Below are positions 1-9,582 of a stretch of 64,000 nucleotides of DNA, piece by piece. The translations under genes and the position numbers were made by a program. Positions within the stretch are counted from its first letter, which is position 1. Every line of letters starts with the position of its first letter. The notes under the pieces were generated by a model. The model did no database searches, had not been told where the DNA came from, and saw nothing but the letters and a program-made list of their open reading frames with translations. The stretch comes from Thalassotalea sp. G2M2-11 (GTDB lineage Bacteria; Pseudomonadota; Gammaproteobacteria; Enterobacterales; Alteromonadaceae), in contig NZ_JADNYL010000003.1 in NCBI RefSeq assembly GCF_017168195.1, positions 372,001-436,000 of the forward strand. Reading direction: 5' to 3'.

Positions 1-350
1 GTTAAAGCTGCACCTTTTTGGCCTCGCTCTTCTTTATCAATCTGTACAATGACTTCTTGGCCTTCGGTTAACACGTCTTTGATGTTAGGGCGGCCTTGGA
101 AGGTATAACCTTTCGGGAAGTATTCGCGGGCGATTTCCTTCATCGGTAGGAAACCATGACGCTCAGCGCCATAATCAACAAAGGCTGCTTCTAAAGAAGG
201 TTCAATTCGAGTGATTTTTGCTTTATAAATATTGGATTTTTTCTGTTCGTGACCTGGGCTTTCAATATCCAGATCATACAGTTGTTGGCCATCAACAAGT
301 GCTACACGCAATTCTTCTGATTGTGTAGCGTTAATTAACATACGTTTCAT
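1..350 (-). CDS. rne: Ribonuclease E, N-terminal part (runs off the window)
   Basis: The complement reads from an ATG at 350 as [20 protein letters not shown] and continues through an S1-like RNA-binding segment to the window edge. This is the highly conserved start of RNase E, the endonuclease that scaffolds the RNA degradosome and drives mRNA turnover and rRNA/tRNA processing. Only about 116 residues are present; the catalytic domain and C-terminal scaffold lie outside. It is divergent from rluC, the arrangement known from E. coli. Confidence 0.93.
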   Translation of the reverse strand, partial: MKRMLINATQSEELRVALVDGQQLYDLDIESPGHEQKKSNIYKAKITRIEPSLEAAFVDYGAERHGFLPMKEIAREYFPKGYTFQGRPNIKDVLTEGQEVIVQIDKEERGQKGAAL

Positions 351-951
351 AGTTAGCTTGACTCAATAATAGTCACAGCACACTACTTGCTTAGAACACA
401 AAGCAATCTGTCGCTTGGTAACAGCGATTTGTCAGCCTCACGGATGTCAATCTTAATGCGCCATATTACGCAAAAAGCTGTTAAAATTTTCTGATTGTCA
501 ATTCAATAAACAGGCACTTTACCTGTTTAGTTTATGTTTCTTTATGTGCTCAGCAATGGTGCTGTGCTTGTTTAATAGTCTTTTCTCGTGATAAATGCGT
601 TAAAATTTTTTGTTAACGTATATTTATATCAAATGAAAATAAATAAAGACTATTAAATCTAATTTACCTAGTGCTTTTTTCTCGCTGGATAGAATGTTGA
701 TGCGTCTACTATGACAAGATACTCACGTCAATTTCGCAATAGGCTTTTCAGTTACTAAGTCATTTTTGTCGTAATGCTCAATAATGTAGCCGCATTCTAC
801 CTCTTACAATTCGCAAAAAGCTTCCAATTTGGTGTTGCCAGTTCAATTATAGTGCAACATTGCTATTATCCCACTTTTTTTATGAAAAAGGCAATTAAAT
901 CGTTAGCTTATTTAGCGTAATTTTCTAAAAAAGTATGGTAAACTTGCATTT
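351..951. promoter_or_regulatory. 600-bp divergent rne/rluC intergenic region
   Basis: No gene was found in this AT-rich stretch. Its length fits what is known in E. coli, where rne has a long structured 5' leader through which RNase E limits its own mRNA. I could not fold it here, so the leader is inferred from position and family knowledge. Promoters for both rne and rluC must lie in it. Confidence 0.5.
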
Positions 952-1911
952 ATGACAGAAAGTACAAAACCTCAAGTCAGATTTATCACTATCGATAGTG
1001 AAGATGCTGGCCAACGAATTGATAATTTCCTCGTTAAAACGCTTAAAGGTGTGCCCAAAAGTATGCTTTATCGCTTATTACGTAAAGGGGAAATACGTGT
1101 AAACAAAAAACGCACTAAACCAGAGTATAAACTTTGTGAAGAAGATATTCTGCGAATAGCGCCGATCCGTGTGTCAGAAAAATCTGCCAATGTGTCTACG
1201 CAACTGAATGTGGTTGCCAATCTTGAAAAACAAATTTTGTTTGAAGATGAACGCTTGTTGGTGATTAATAAACCTTCAGGGATGGCTGTGCATGGTGGTA
1301 GTGGCGTTAACTTTGGTGTGATTGAAGCCCTTAGAGCGCTTAGACCTGATGCCCGAATGTTAGAGTTAGTGCATCGACTCGACCGAGATACCTCAGGTTG
1401 TTTAGTGGTCGCTAAAAAGCGTTCGGCGTTACGCAACTTACATGAACAGCTACGCAACAAAAAAGTGCAAAAGTTTTATCATGCGCTGGTTAAAGGGCGT
1501 TGGTCACCTAAATTAACCCGTGTGACTGAAGGGCTAAAAAAGAATGATTTAAAATCAGGTGAGCGCGTTGTTGTTGTTGATAATATCAACGGTAAAGAAT
1601 CTGAGACCCGTTATAAAGTGTTACAACATTTTAAAGGGGCGACACTGGTTCGAGCGTTTCCTGTTACTGGGCGTACTCATCAAATACGTGTTCATTGTCA
1701 GTGTAAAGGCCATCCAATTGCCGGAGATAATAAATATGGCCATCCGGAATTTGATGGTGAGATGAAGTCCTTAGGGCTTAAGCGGTTGTTCTTGCATGCA
1801 GCTAGCATTGAATTTATCCATCCATTGACTGAAAAGCGCATTAAGGTTGAAGCGCCACTGGAAGCGTCTTTAGATAAATTATTAACACGCCTGACCAAAG
1901 AGAATAAGTAA
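952..1911 (+). CDS. rluC: 23S rRNA pseudouridine synthase RluC
   Basis: The 319-residue product is an RluA-family pseudouridine synthase. An N-terminal S4 RNA-binding domain (about residues 17-75) is followed by the catalytic domain, which carries the signature HRLDRDTSG with the catalytic aspartate. Length and the divergent position next to rne match RluC, which modifies U955, U2504 and U2580 of 23S rRNA in E. coli. RluD and RluA are the other subfamilies; synteny decides for RluC. There is no clear Shine-Dalgarno sequence before the ATG. A strong hairpin terminator follows. Confidence 0.92.
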   Translation: MTESTKPQVRFITIDSEDAGQRIDNFLVKTLKGVPKSMLYRLLRKGEIRVNKKRTKPEYKLCEEDILRIAPIRVSEKSANVSTQLNVVANLEKQILFEDERLLVINKPSGMAVHGGSGVNFGVIEALRALRPDARMLELVHRLDRDTSGCLVVAKKRSALRNLHEQLRNKKVQKFYHALVKGRWSPKLTRVTEGLKKNDLKSGERVVVVDNINGKESETRYKVLQHFKGATLVRAFPVTGRTHQIRVHCQCKGHPIAGDNKYGHPEFDGEMKSLGLKRLFLHAASIEFIHPLTEKRIKVEAPLEASLDKLLTRLTKENK

Positions 1912-1942
1912 TACTAAGATAAAGAGCTCACGGTCACTCAAT

Positions 1943-1972
1943 GAAAAAGGCATTCAATTGAATGCCTTTTTC
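1943..1972. terminator. Bidirectional terminator between rluC and mltD
   Basis: AAAAAGGCATT and its exact complement AATGCCTTTTT flank CAATTG, so the whole site is a perfect palindrome with A and T runs at its ends. It sits between two convergent genes and can stop transcription from both sides. Confidence 0.85.
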
Positions 1973-1996
1973 ATGTTTGATGATACGGTTCAGTCA

Positions 1997-3631
1997 TTAA
2001 ATAGCGTTAGTGACATCAACGGATAATTTCAGTAATTGCCCTGGTTGTAAGTATTTTTTACGATTTAAGCGGTTCCAACGTTCAATATCACTAATGGTTA
2101 CGTTGAATTTGTCGGCAATGCGAGCAAATGAATCACCACGTCTGACCTTATAGGTAATGTTTCTGACTATCGCTTGCTCAACGGGTTTTTGCTCAAGTTT
2201 CGTTGTTTTACTATTGCGCCATATCACCAATTTTTGACCAAGTTTTAATGGATCGCGAGGCGACATGCCATTCCATTTCGCTAATTGGCGATAATTGACT
2301 TTATACTTGCGGCTAATATCCCAGAAATTATCACCAGATTTGACCGTATAGGTTATTTTCTCACTGCCACGGCGATAATTCTGCTTTTTCGCTAGACGTT
2401 GTGCTTTTGATAAAGTGTAACTGTCTAATGACTGAGCGGCTACTGGGATCAACAGATGCTTGCCTGCACGTATCTGTGTACCACGGATATTATTCGCTTG
2501 TTTAATCACACCTATTTCGGTATTAAACTTTTGTGCGATGGTGCCTAAGCTATCACCTTGTTTAATACGATACCGTTGCCACGCTAAGCGATCTTGTTTT
2601 GAGAGATTGGCAAGCTTTTGTTTGAAGTTATCCGCTTTTTCATTAGGAATAACTAAATAATGCGGTCCTTTTGGAGCGGTCGCCCAACGGTTAAACCCCG
2701 GGTTTAAATGTTGTAACTCTTCCAGAGTCATATCCGCTAATTCTGCCGCTTTAGCAAGATCTATCTGTGAACCAATATCAATCGCACTTATAACACTCTT
2801 ATTCTCGATGGGCTGTAGTGAAATATTGAAATGACTTGGGCGTTTAACTATATCTGCCAAGGCAAGTAATTTTGGGACATACGCTCTTGTTTCTTTGGGT
2901 AAATCTAGGGACCAAAAATCGGTAGGGATATTTTTTCTGGCATTATTACGCATCGCTCTACGTACTCGACCTTCGCCAGAGTTATAGGCGGCAAGAGCAA
3001 GTAACCAGTCGCCGTCAAAGAATTTATTGAGGTATTTTAGATACTTAATGGCCCCTTGTGTTGAGGCAATGATGTCACGTCGCCCGTCATACCACCAATT
3101 TTGTTTCATACCAAAGCGGGTACCCGTGCCAGGGACAAATTGCCACATACCTGAAGCTCTACCATGGGAATAAGCAAAGGGGTCAAAAGCGCTTTCAACG
3201 ATGGGCAGTAGGGCAATTTCCATCGGAATATTTGCCGCTTCAAGTTGTTCAACAATATAGTGCATATACGGTTGCGCCCGATTTGCAACGCGATCCAAAT
3301 AACGTTGATTTTTTGCATACCAGTTGCGTTGCGCTACAAGGCGTCTGTTTTCTGGTATGTGAAATGTAAATTGTGAGCGTATTCGATGCCAAACATCCTG
3401 TTCGGTCAGCGCTTTATCAGATAATTGGTGCTCATCATCAGTCACTTTGCTTGGTGCTGCTGTGTCACCTGATAACGCGTGTGAGATGTCAATAGGCGTA
3501 GCTGTTTGCGCCAGTGTTTCGGAAGTCGAGTTAACTGGCACATTGGCTAAGGATTGCTCGCTTTTAGATGAGGTTGTTTGACAACCTGCCAAAGATATAG
3601 CGACAGCAATAGAAAAAGAAATATATTTCAT
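1997..3631 (-). CDS. mltD: Membrane-bound lytic murein transglycosylase D
   Basis: This is a lipoprotein enzyme that cleaves the glycan strands of peptidoglycan to give 1,6-anhydromuramyl ends. From the ATG at 3631 the product (544 aa) starts with a lipoprotein signal (MKYISFSIAVAISLAGC, lipobox LAGC). A family-1 SLT lysozyme-like domain follows, with ESAFDPFAYSHGRASGMWQF containing the catalytic glutamate, and then three C-terminal LysM repeats that bind peptidoglycan. The frame is open to an ATG at 3700, but that start would bury the signal peptide, so 3631 is preferred. gloB lies just upstream on the same strand, so co-transcription is likely. Confidence 0.92.
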   Translation of the reverse strand: MKYISFSIAVAISLAGCQTTSSKSEQSLANVPVNSTSETLAQTATPIDISHALSGDTAAPSKVTDDEHQLSDKALTEQDVWHRIRSQFTFHIPENRRLVAQRNWYAKNQRYLDRVANRAQPYMHYIVEQLEAANIPMEIALLPIVESAFDPFAYSHGRASGMWQFVPGTGTRFGMKQNWWYDGRRDIIASTQGAIKYLKYLNKFFDGDWLLALAAYNSGEGRVRRAMRNNARKNIPTDFWSLDLPKETRAYVPKLLALADIVKRPSHFNISLQPIENKSVISAIDIGSQIDLAKAAELADMTLEELQHLNPGFNRWATAPKGPHYLVIPNEKADNFKQKLANLSKQDRLAWQRYRIKQGDSLGTIAQKFNTEIGVIKQANNIRGTQIRAGKHLLIPVAAQSLDSYTLSKAQRLAKKQNYRRGSEKITYTVKSGDNFWDISRKYKVNYRQLAKWNGMSPRDPLKLGQKLVIWRNSKTTKLEQKPVEQAIVRNITYKVRRGDSFARIADKFNVTISDIERWNRLNRKKYLQPGQLLKLSVDVTNAI

Positions 3632-3724
3632 GTAATCATTTTTTATGGATTTTGCCGATAGTTTACTTGAATAACATGATGATTCAACACTTTCGGCCAT
3701 GTAATTACCGGTTTCATCTTTTAT

Positions 3725-4534
3725 TTAAAAGTTATCTTTCCATTGTCTAATTGTGGCAAAGACAGCTACTTCTGTTGGTAAATTTTTATCGGCATAGACT
3801 TGCGCACTTGCTATTATCTCGCCGCTATCTGTACGTAAAAATGGGTTGATTTTTTTCTCTAAATAAAGCGAAGAAGGTAATGATGGCTTGTTTGCTTGGG
3901 TTAAATTTGACACACGATTGTAGTAGTCGATCAATTCTGGATTACTCGGTTCAACAGCTAAGGCAAAAGTGAGGTTTGCCTTGGTGTATTCATGCGTACA
4001 ATAGACTTTGGTCCGTTCGGGGAGTTGTTTTAATTTAGTTAACGATTGAAACATTTGCTCGGCACTACCTTCAAATAATCTGCCACAGCCACCGGAGAAT
4101 AGGGTGTCACCACAAAATAATAATGAATCGCTGTGATAAGCAATATGATCTAAGGTGTGTCCTGGTAGTGCCAATATATCGAAAATGAGATCAAAGTCCG
4201 TTAATGATATTTTATCTCCATCTGCTACTTTGTCTGTTATCCCAGGAATGGCATCATTATGAGGGCCAAAAACTTGTATCGGCCATTGCTTCGTATGGCA
4301 GTAGTCAACTAATTCGGTGATCCCACCAGTATGATCGGCGTGATGATGTGTGATGAGTATTGTCGATAATGTTAATTGATGTTGCTCGATATACTTAATA
4401 CAAACTTGTGCATCACCTGGGTCAACAAGTGCCAAGTGATTATTATTACCACATTGAATTGCCCAAATATAATTATCAGAAAAAGCCTTGATCGGCGTGA
4501 TAGAAACGCTATTTATTATTTGACTTTGCGACAT
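3725..4534 (-). CDS. gloB: Hydroxyacylglutathione hydrolase (glyoxalase II)
   Basis: The 269-residue metallo-beta-lactamase-fold enzyme hydrolyses S-D-lactoylglutathione to D-lactate and glutathione, the second step of methylglyoxal detoxification. The metal motif THHHADHTGG, the GHTLDHI segment and FCGDTLFSGGCGR are all present, and the C-terminal glyoxalase II extension is complete. It is divergent from the methyltransferase gene at 4595, as gloB and yafS are in E. coli. Confidence 0.93.
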   Translation of the reverse strand: MSQSQIINSVSITPIKAFSDNYIWAIQCGNNNHLALVDPGDAQVCIKYIEQHQLTLSTILITHHHADHTGGITELVDYCHTKQWPIQVFGPHNDAIPGITDKVADGDKISLTDFDLIFDILALPGHTLDHIAYHSDSLLFCGDTLFSGGCGRLFEGSAEQMFQSLTKLKQLPERTKVYCTHEYTKANLTFALAVEPSNPELIDYYNRVSNLTQANKPSLPSSLYLEKKINPFLRTDSGEIIASAQVYADKNLPTEVAVFATIRQWKDNF

Positions 4535-4594
4535 AAATCATCCTCAATATAGTTATAGTGTTATTATACTGATTTAGATAAAAATTACCTATCA

Positions 4595-5359
4595 ATGAAA
4601 CCAGCCCTTGCCTTTAAACAGCCCAACTCACCCTCAAACTGGGAGAAGTTGCCTAATGGCGGATTGATCCGAGAAGAAATTAATGGCTTATTGGCGCCTT
4701 GGTGGCCTAAGTTTTTTGGTTATCATTTACTTAAAATTGGTGCGTTAAGTGGTTATCTTGATAGCCAATTGTGTCCGATTAAGCACCAAGTGACAGTCTC
4801 AGAGAAGCATCAAGCAAATGCTTTATCGTCCAGCACTTTATTTGCAGAAATAGATGATTTACCAATATTTGAACACAGCGTTGATGTTTGTGTGCTTAGC
4901 CATGTGCTGGAGTTCTCACTTGATCCTCATCATGTGATCCGAGAAGCAAATCGTGTATTGATCCCCAATGGCTATTTAGTATTAACAGGTTATAACCCGT
5001 TAAGCTTAGCCGGATTAAATAGCTTTATTCCCTATAGACGACAGCAACGCCCTTGGAACGAACGTTTTTTCTCAGCGATGCGTGTTAAGGATTGGCTGCA
5101 TTTAATGGGCTATGAAATATTAATGGATGAGCGTTGTTTGCATTCCACATTAGCTCATGAAGTTAATCAGGGAGTCATAGGACGACATTGGGAGACATTT
5201 GCTCAGCGTTATTTACCCAATTTAGGGTCTGTGTATGTTATTGTGGCAAAAAAACGCGTGTTACCGTTAACGCCGATCAAGCCGAAATGGAAGTTAAGGG
5301 CACAACTTGCGCCAGCCAACGTGACTCCAATGAACTCATCAAGAAAACATAATCAATAG
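4595..5359 (+). CDS. SAM-dependent methyltransferase, YafS-like
   Basis: The 254-residue product has a class I methyltransferase fold. A degenerate SAM-binding region is followed by DVCVLSHVLEFSLDPHHVIREANRVL and ILIPNGYLVLTG-type segments typical of the Methyltransf_11 group. Position next to gloB matches yafS of E. coli, whose substrate I do not know. It ends 11 bases before the Nif3-family gene, so the two are probably co-transcribed. Confidence 0.75.
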   Translation: MKPALAFKQPNSPSNWEKLPNGGLIREEINGLLAPWWPKFFGYHLLKIGALSGYLDSQLCPIKHQVTVSEKHQANALSSSTLFAEIDDLPIFEHSVDVCVLSHVLEFSLDPHHVIREANRVLIPNGYLVLTGYNPLSLAGLNSFIPYRRQQRPWNERFFSAMRVKDWLHLMGYEILMDERCLHSTLAHEVNQGVIGRHWETFAQRYLPNLGSVYVIVAKKRVLPLTPIKPKWKLRAQLAPANVTPMNSSRKHNQ

Positions 5360-5370
5360 AAAGACAGTTT

Positions 5371-6129
5371 ATGAAACGAAATGAATTAGAACATTATTTA
5401 TCGCATTTGTTTAAACCAGAATTAGTAAAAGACTTTTGTCCGAATGGTTTACAAATCCAAGGCACAGATAATATAGAAAAAATTATTACTGGTGTTACAG
5501 CAACTCAAGCGTTAATAGAGCAGGCCATCAGTGAAAAAGCCGATGCAATCATTGTTCACCATGGTTATTTTTGGAAAAATGAGTCATACGTGATCAAGGG
5601 CATGAAACATCAACGGATCAAAGCGTTATTAGCCAATGACATTAACTTGTTTGCATACCACCTACCTTTAGATATCCACCCTGAATTAGGAAATAATGCG
5701 CAACTTGCTAAGTTACTTGATATTGAAATGACCGGACCATTAGAAATGGGTAATCCGTTAAGTGTTGCCGTGCAGGGACAATTTGCAAGTCCGTTGACTG
5801 CCAGTGATTTGGTAAAACGTATTGATAAGCAATTAGGGCGAACACCATTACACATTGCACCGCCTTCTAATAAAACGATTAAAACCATTGCTTGGTGCAG
5901 TGGCGGCGGACAATCATATATTGAATTAGCAGCTGAACAAGGGATCGATGCTTTTCTCTCAGGTGAGGTATCTGAACAAACAACGCATGTGGCAAGAGAA
6001 ATGGATATCCACTTTATTGCAGCAGGGCATCATGCCACTGAGCGTTATGGAGCTAAAGCACTTGCCGAGCATCTAGATGAGAACTTATCAATAAATGCCA
6101 AATTTATTGATATCGATAATCCTGCCTAG
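5371..6129 (+). CDS. Nif3-like dinuclear metal center protein (YbgI family)
   Basis: The 252-residue product matches the YbgI/Nif3 family over its full length. It has VTATQALIEQA, IIVHHGYFWK with a metal-binding HH pair, LPLDIHPELGNNAQL, the GGGQS loop, and C-terminal GHHATERYGAKAL. YbgI is a hexameric ring protein with a two-metal site; it is often labelled a GTP cyclohydrolase I type 2 homologue, but its cellular role is uncertain. It ends almost against the convergent elyC gene. Confidence 0.88.
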   Translation: MKRNELEHYLSHLFKPELVKDFCPNGLQIQGTDNIEKIITGVTATQALIEQAISEKADAIIVHHGYFWKNESYVIKGMKHQRIKALLANDINLFAYHLPLDIHPELGNNAQLAKLLDIEMTGPLEMGNPLSVAVQGQFASPLTASDLVKRIDKQLGRTPLHIAPPSNKTIKTIAWCSGGGQSYIELAAEQGIDAFLSGEVSEQTTHVAREMDIHFIAAGHHATERYGAKALAEHLDENLSINAKFIDIDNPA

Positions 6130-6134
6130 GTGAT

Positions 6135-6896
6135 TTACCACCAAGATTTTAACCATTGGACAAATAGTCCAATGGTTTCATACCATGCCGTGGTAGTTTG
6201 TACTAAATTGCTACTTTGCGGCAAGTAGTAACTCCAGTTTTTATCGCCGTTAAAATCTTTGACATAAAAACTCGCGGGAGCGGGAGTAACACTGACTCCT
6301 TGTTGTTGAAAATAATTCACAGCACGAGGCATATGATCGGCATTAGTGATTAAAATAACGTTACGGCCTATTACTCTTGGTGCGATTAATTCAGCTTCTT
6401 CCTCGGTATCTTTTGGAAAACTTTCGACCATAATTTTGTGCTCAGGAATGCCCAATAATACAGCGGCTTGTTTCACTTTCTCAGCATTTGATTCTTGATT
6501 ACTAAAAGCAGCGCCAGAGGTAATGATTTGTGCTTCAGGGTGCAGTTTAAAAATGCGCAGGGCTTCAACTAATCGCTCTAATGAACAAGTGAATAATTGT
6601 TCTGTGGCTGGAATGGCGTTATCAGAGACGTGACCACAACCTAAAACAATGATGTAATCCACCTGTGTTAGTTGATTAGTATAGGCGGGATATTGCTTTT
6701 CTAATGGTAGAATTAATCGGTCAGCAACCCAGCCAGTGGATGATAATAACAAAATAGCAGTCGCGGTTAGTAAGCATTTAAAGCTGACTTTAGGACGTGT
6801 TGAGAACAAGAGTAATGCGCATATTAATAAAAGCGAGATAATACTTAGCGGCATGATCACAAAGCCAAGTATCTTTTTTAATAAAAATAAATCCAT
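6135..6896 (-). CDS. elyC: Envelope biogenesis factor ElyC (DUF218)
   Basis: The 253-residue protein has two N-terminal membrane segments (about residues 5-30 and 37-57) and a periplasmic DUF218 domain. Diagnostic pieces are DYIIVLGCGHVSDN, TSGAAFSNQESNAEKV, FPKDTEEEAE and TNADHMPRAVNYFQQQG. These follow E. coli ElyC, which is needed for peptidoglycan assembly at low temperature and interacts with undecaprenyl-phosphate metabolism. SanA and YdcF are other DUF218 members, but the two-helix start favours ElyC. Confidence 0.82.
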   Translation of the reverse strand: MDLFLLKKILGFVIMPLSIISLLLICALLLFSTRPKVSFKCLLTATAILLLSSTGWVADRLILPLEKQYPAYTNQLTQVDYIIVLGCGHVSDNAIPATEQLFTCSLERLVEALRIFKLHPEAQIITSGAAFSNQESNAEKVKQAAVLLGIPEHKIMVESFPKDTEEEAELIAPRVIGRNVILITNADHMPRAVNYFQQQGVSVTPAPASFYVKDFNGDKNWSYYLPQSSNLVQTTTAWYETIGLFVQWLKSWW

Positions 6897-7083
6897 GATT
6901 TACCGACGTAATTCTCAAAAATAGCATGTTAACAAATATGGCATGTGTTAACAGTAGTATGTTGAATAAAAGTGTTGATACACGTAGGAAATTTTTACTT
7001 GATTTTTCATAATGACTCAGGTTTAATGGCCTTGTTGTGAATTAGACTATTTACTCAAATTTTAAAAAGTTTACATTTACACA

Positions 7084-7271
7084 CCAGAAGAGGTGCATTA
7101 GCCAGGTAAATAATAATGGGAACCACATTCCAATGATTATTATTGAGGGGGACTAGTGCCGAGGGCTTGTTTATGTGTGGCATAACTGGCTCGGTCACTA
7201 AGGTTGAATCCTTGGGATTGTCACCGCTACTAACACAAGTTGTTATGTAGACTTGGGTGGAGAGCTTCTGG
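7084..7271 (+). promoter_or_regulatory. Lysine riboswitch (L box)
   Basis: The aptamer is closed by stem P1: CCAGAAG at 7084-7090 pairs exactly with CTTCTGG at 7265-7271. Conserved L-box pieces appear in order: AGAGGTGC, GTGCCGAGGG, ACTGGC, TTGTCACCGC and GGTGGAGAGCTTCTGG. The aptamer is followed by about 165 nt of leader before lysC. This class binds lysine and shuts off lysC; in gammaproteobacteria it generally acts on translation start. No strong U-run terminator was seen here, which fits translational control, but the expression platform was not folded. Confidence 0.9.
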
Positions 7272-7382
7272 CTGAAAAGTATTTCTCCTCGTTAAGATAG
7301 ACGATATTACCTTCAGTCATGCTCTTCCTTTTGTATTTATGTCATTGATATGACAATTAGGGAGACCTATCAGATGTTATTC

Positions 7383-7400
7383 GTTACATTAGAATGTAAC
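7383..7400 (+). promoter_or_regulatory. Hairpin in the lysC leader ahead of the ribosome binding site
   Basis: GTTACATT and AATGTAAC pair perfectly around a two-base loop. The hairpin ends 25 bases before the Shine-Dalgarno AGGGGG at 7426-7431, which stands only four bases from the lysC ATG. It could be part of the riboswitch expression platform; this is inference. Confidence 0.4.
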
Positions 7401-7435
7401 TCAGACAATATACCCACTAATTCGCAGGGGGCTTT

Positions 7436-8788
7436 ATGTCGTTAAATCAGTTAACCGTTGCCAAGTTTGGTGGTACCAGTGTCGCAGATTATGCGGCGAT
7501 GTTGCGTTGTGCTGACATTATTAAAAATGATCCCACTAATCGTTTAGTCGTGGTATCAGCAAGCTCAGGTGTGACTAATTTATTAGTACGTTTAAGCCAA
7601 GCTGAGGTTGATGCAAGTGAACAACAAGCAATTATTACCCAGATCAGCGATATTCAACATAATATTTTAGCGCATCTAAATGATGAACTACTAACTCATG
7701 AGATACATCAATTATTAGTTGAGTTAGCAGATGTTGCTCGCCAGCAAGGGCAAGATTACAGTGTTAAGGTAGCAGATACTATTTTGTCATTTGGTGAACA
7801 AATGAGCTCACGTATTTTTGCTAAAGTGCTTCAACAAGTAGGCGTCGAAGGTGCTTATTTTGATGTTCGCCAAGTGATGAAAACTAATAGTCTGTTCGGG
7901 CAAGCAGTGGTTGATCTTGAACAACTAAAACTACATGCACAACAATTCTTAGCGCCTAAATTAACTGAGCAAGTTATTGTAACTCAAGGTTTTATTGGCC
8001 AAGATGCGCAAGGAGATACCACTACATTAGGTCGTGGTGGTTCAGACTATAGTGCGGCATTACTTGCAGAAGCACTGAGTGCGCATCATTTGGCAATTTG
8101 GACTGACGTGGTTGGAATTTTTACCACAGATCCTCGTATTACCGATCAAGCGCGCTCAATTAAAGAAATTAGTTTTGGCGAAGCGGCTGAAATGGCAACT
8201 TTTGGTGCAAAAATCTTGCATCCAGCTACGTTGATCCCGGCAATGCGTCAAAATATTCCTGTTTTTGTTGGCTCGAGCAAAGAACCTGAAAAGGGCGGCA
8301 CGTTAATACAACAAAGTGTTGAGTCAAAACCGACATATCGCTCAATTGCTTTGCGTAGAGAACAAACTTTAGTGACAGTGAAAAGCCCAGCCATGTTACA
8401 TGCCAGTGGTTTTCTAGCAAAAGTGTTTGCGGTCTTGGCTAAACATGAATTGAGTGTTGATCTGATCACTACCTCAGAGATCAGTGTTGCTATGACGTTT
8501 GATAACCCGACCGGTTCGATGCAAGCATTGCTTAACTCTAACGTGCTTGAAGAATTAGAGCAGCTTTGTGAAGTATCGGTTGAACATGGCCTATCATTGA
8601 TCGCCGTTGTTGGTAATAATATTCACCGTACCAATGGCGTGGGTACCAGCATTTTTGATACCTTACAGGGCATTAATGTTCGAATGATCTGTCAAGGGGC
8701 GAGTGAGCATAATCTGTGTTTCTTAGTGGAAGAACAGCAGGCCAATGAAGCGGTAGAAAAGCTACATCGTAATTTGTTTGCGCATTAG
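7436..8788 (+). CDS. lysC: Lysine-sensitive aspartokinase III
   Basis: This enzyme phosphorylates aspartate, the first step to lysine, threonine and methionine. The 450-residue product begins with the kinase signature KFGGTSV and carries GRGGSDYSAALLAEAL and the aspartate-binding FGAKILHPATL. Two ACT domains for allosteric lysine binding follow (about residues 310-450). Length matches E. coli LysC (449 aa), and there is no fused homoserine dehydrogenase. The lysine riboswitch upstream confirms the lysine-specific isoform and gives a second layer of feedback. Confidence 0.95.
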   Translation: MSLNQLTVAKFGGTSVADYAAMLRCADIIKNDPTNRLVVVSASSGVTNLLVRLSQAEVDASEQQAIITQISDIQHNILAHLNDELLTHEIHQLLVELADVARQQGQDYSVKVADTILSFGEQMSSRIFAKVLQQVGVEGAYFDVRQVMKTNSLFGQAVVDLEQLKLHAQQFLAPKLTEQVIVTQGFIGQDAQGDTTTLGRGGSDYSAALLAEALSAHHLAIWTDVVGIFTTDPRITDQARSIKEISFGEAAEMATFGAKILHPATLIPAMRQNIPVFVGSSKEPEKGGTLIQQSVESKPTYRSIALRREQTLVTVKSPAMLHASGFLAKVFAVLAKHELSVDLITTSEISVAMTFDNPTGSMQALLNSNVLEELEQLCEVSVEHGLSLIAVVGNNIHRTNGVGTSIFDTLQGINVRMICQGASEHNLCFLVEEQQANEAVEKLHRNLFAH

Positions 8789-8805
8789 TTAGTAAAAGTA
8801 AATAG

Positions 8806-8829
8806 AAGCGGTCAACTGTTTGACCGCTT
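8806..8829. terminator. Hairpin between convergent lysC and queC
   Basis: AAGCGGTCAA and TTGACCGCTT form a perfect ten-pair stem around CTGT. There is no long U run on either strand, so termination efficiency is uncertain. Confidence 0.6.
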
Positions 8830-8837
8830 ATGATCCA

Positions 8838-9509
8838 TTAACTGTTGTTTTCACTCTCGTAAGCTAAAGGATCAACGCTTTTATTATCGCGAAAAGCTTC
8901 TAATCTTTCCTGACAAGCACCACATTTACCGCATGCTTTTTCTCTGCCGTTATAACACGTCCACGTATTGCTGTAATCTAAACCCATGTTCAAGCCATCA
9001 GTCAAAATATCGGTTTTAGTCACATTTAAATAAGGGCTAAAAATTTCGACCGCTTCATAATTGGCTATTTGACAAACATCATTCATCTTGTTGACAAATT
9101 CAGGTCGACAATCTGGATAAATGGCATGATCACCAGAATGCGCTCCATAATATACTTGGCTTGCACCTACTGAAACGGCATAGCCAACAGCCAGTGATAG
9201 TAGAATCATATTGCGATTTGGCACCACGGTTGATTTCATGTTTTCCGCTTCATAGTGACCCTCAGGGATGTCAATATCATCGGTTAATGATGAACCCGCT
9301 AATAATTCGTTGATAGCTGAAATATCGATGACTTTATGTGGTATTGCGAGTGATTGACAAACAGAGCTTGCGCATTTTAGTTCTTTGACATGACGCTGAC
9401 CGTAATCAAATGATAAGGCGAATACTTGTTTACCGTCTTTTACTGCGCGATTTAATACAGTGAACGAGTCCATGCCACCGGAATAAATTACTACGACTTT
9501 ATTACTCAT
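8838..9509 (-). CDS. queC: 7-cyano-7-deazaguanine synthase QueC
   Basis: QueC converts 7-carboxy-7-deazaguanine to preQ0 with ATP and ammonia, for queuosine in tRNA. The 223-residue product has the PP-loop SGGMDS near its N terminus. A C-terminal zinc site is formed by cysteines in [20 protein letters not shown]. queE lies divergent, so the two adjacent pathway steps share one 73-bp promoter region. Confidence 0.95.
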   Translation of the reverse strand: MSNKVVVIYSGGMDSFTVLNRAVKDGKQVFALSFDYGQRHVKELKCASSVCQSLAIPHKVIDISAINELLAGSSLTDDIDIPEGHYEAENMKSTVVPNRNMILLSLAVGYAVSVGASQVYYGAHSGDHAIYPDCRPEFVNKMNDVCQIANYEAVEIFSPYLNVTKTDILTDGLNMGLDYSNTWTCYNGREKACGKCGACQERLEAFRDNKSVDPLAYESENNS

Positions 9510-9582
9510 ATTTGTTGCTCTTTAGGGTATAATACAAAACTTGCGCATTTTACTGTAAATTTTTAACGGGCTAAAGCATAAA

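Noticed and set aside
1068-1460. A 130-residue frame on the minus strand within rluC, and similar long antisense frames in polB, uvrB and thrS.
   Set aside because: They lie fully inside well-recognised genes, have no family resemblance and no ribosome binding sites, so they are shadows.
3632-3700. Longer start for mltD at 3700.
   Set aside because: It would place 23 polar residues before a clear lipoprotein signal peptide.
9510-9582. preQ1 riboswitch for the divergent queC/queE pair.
   Set aside because: The spacer is only 73 bp and shows no preQ1 aptamer pattern.
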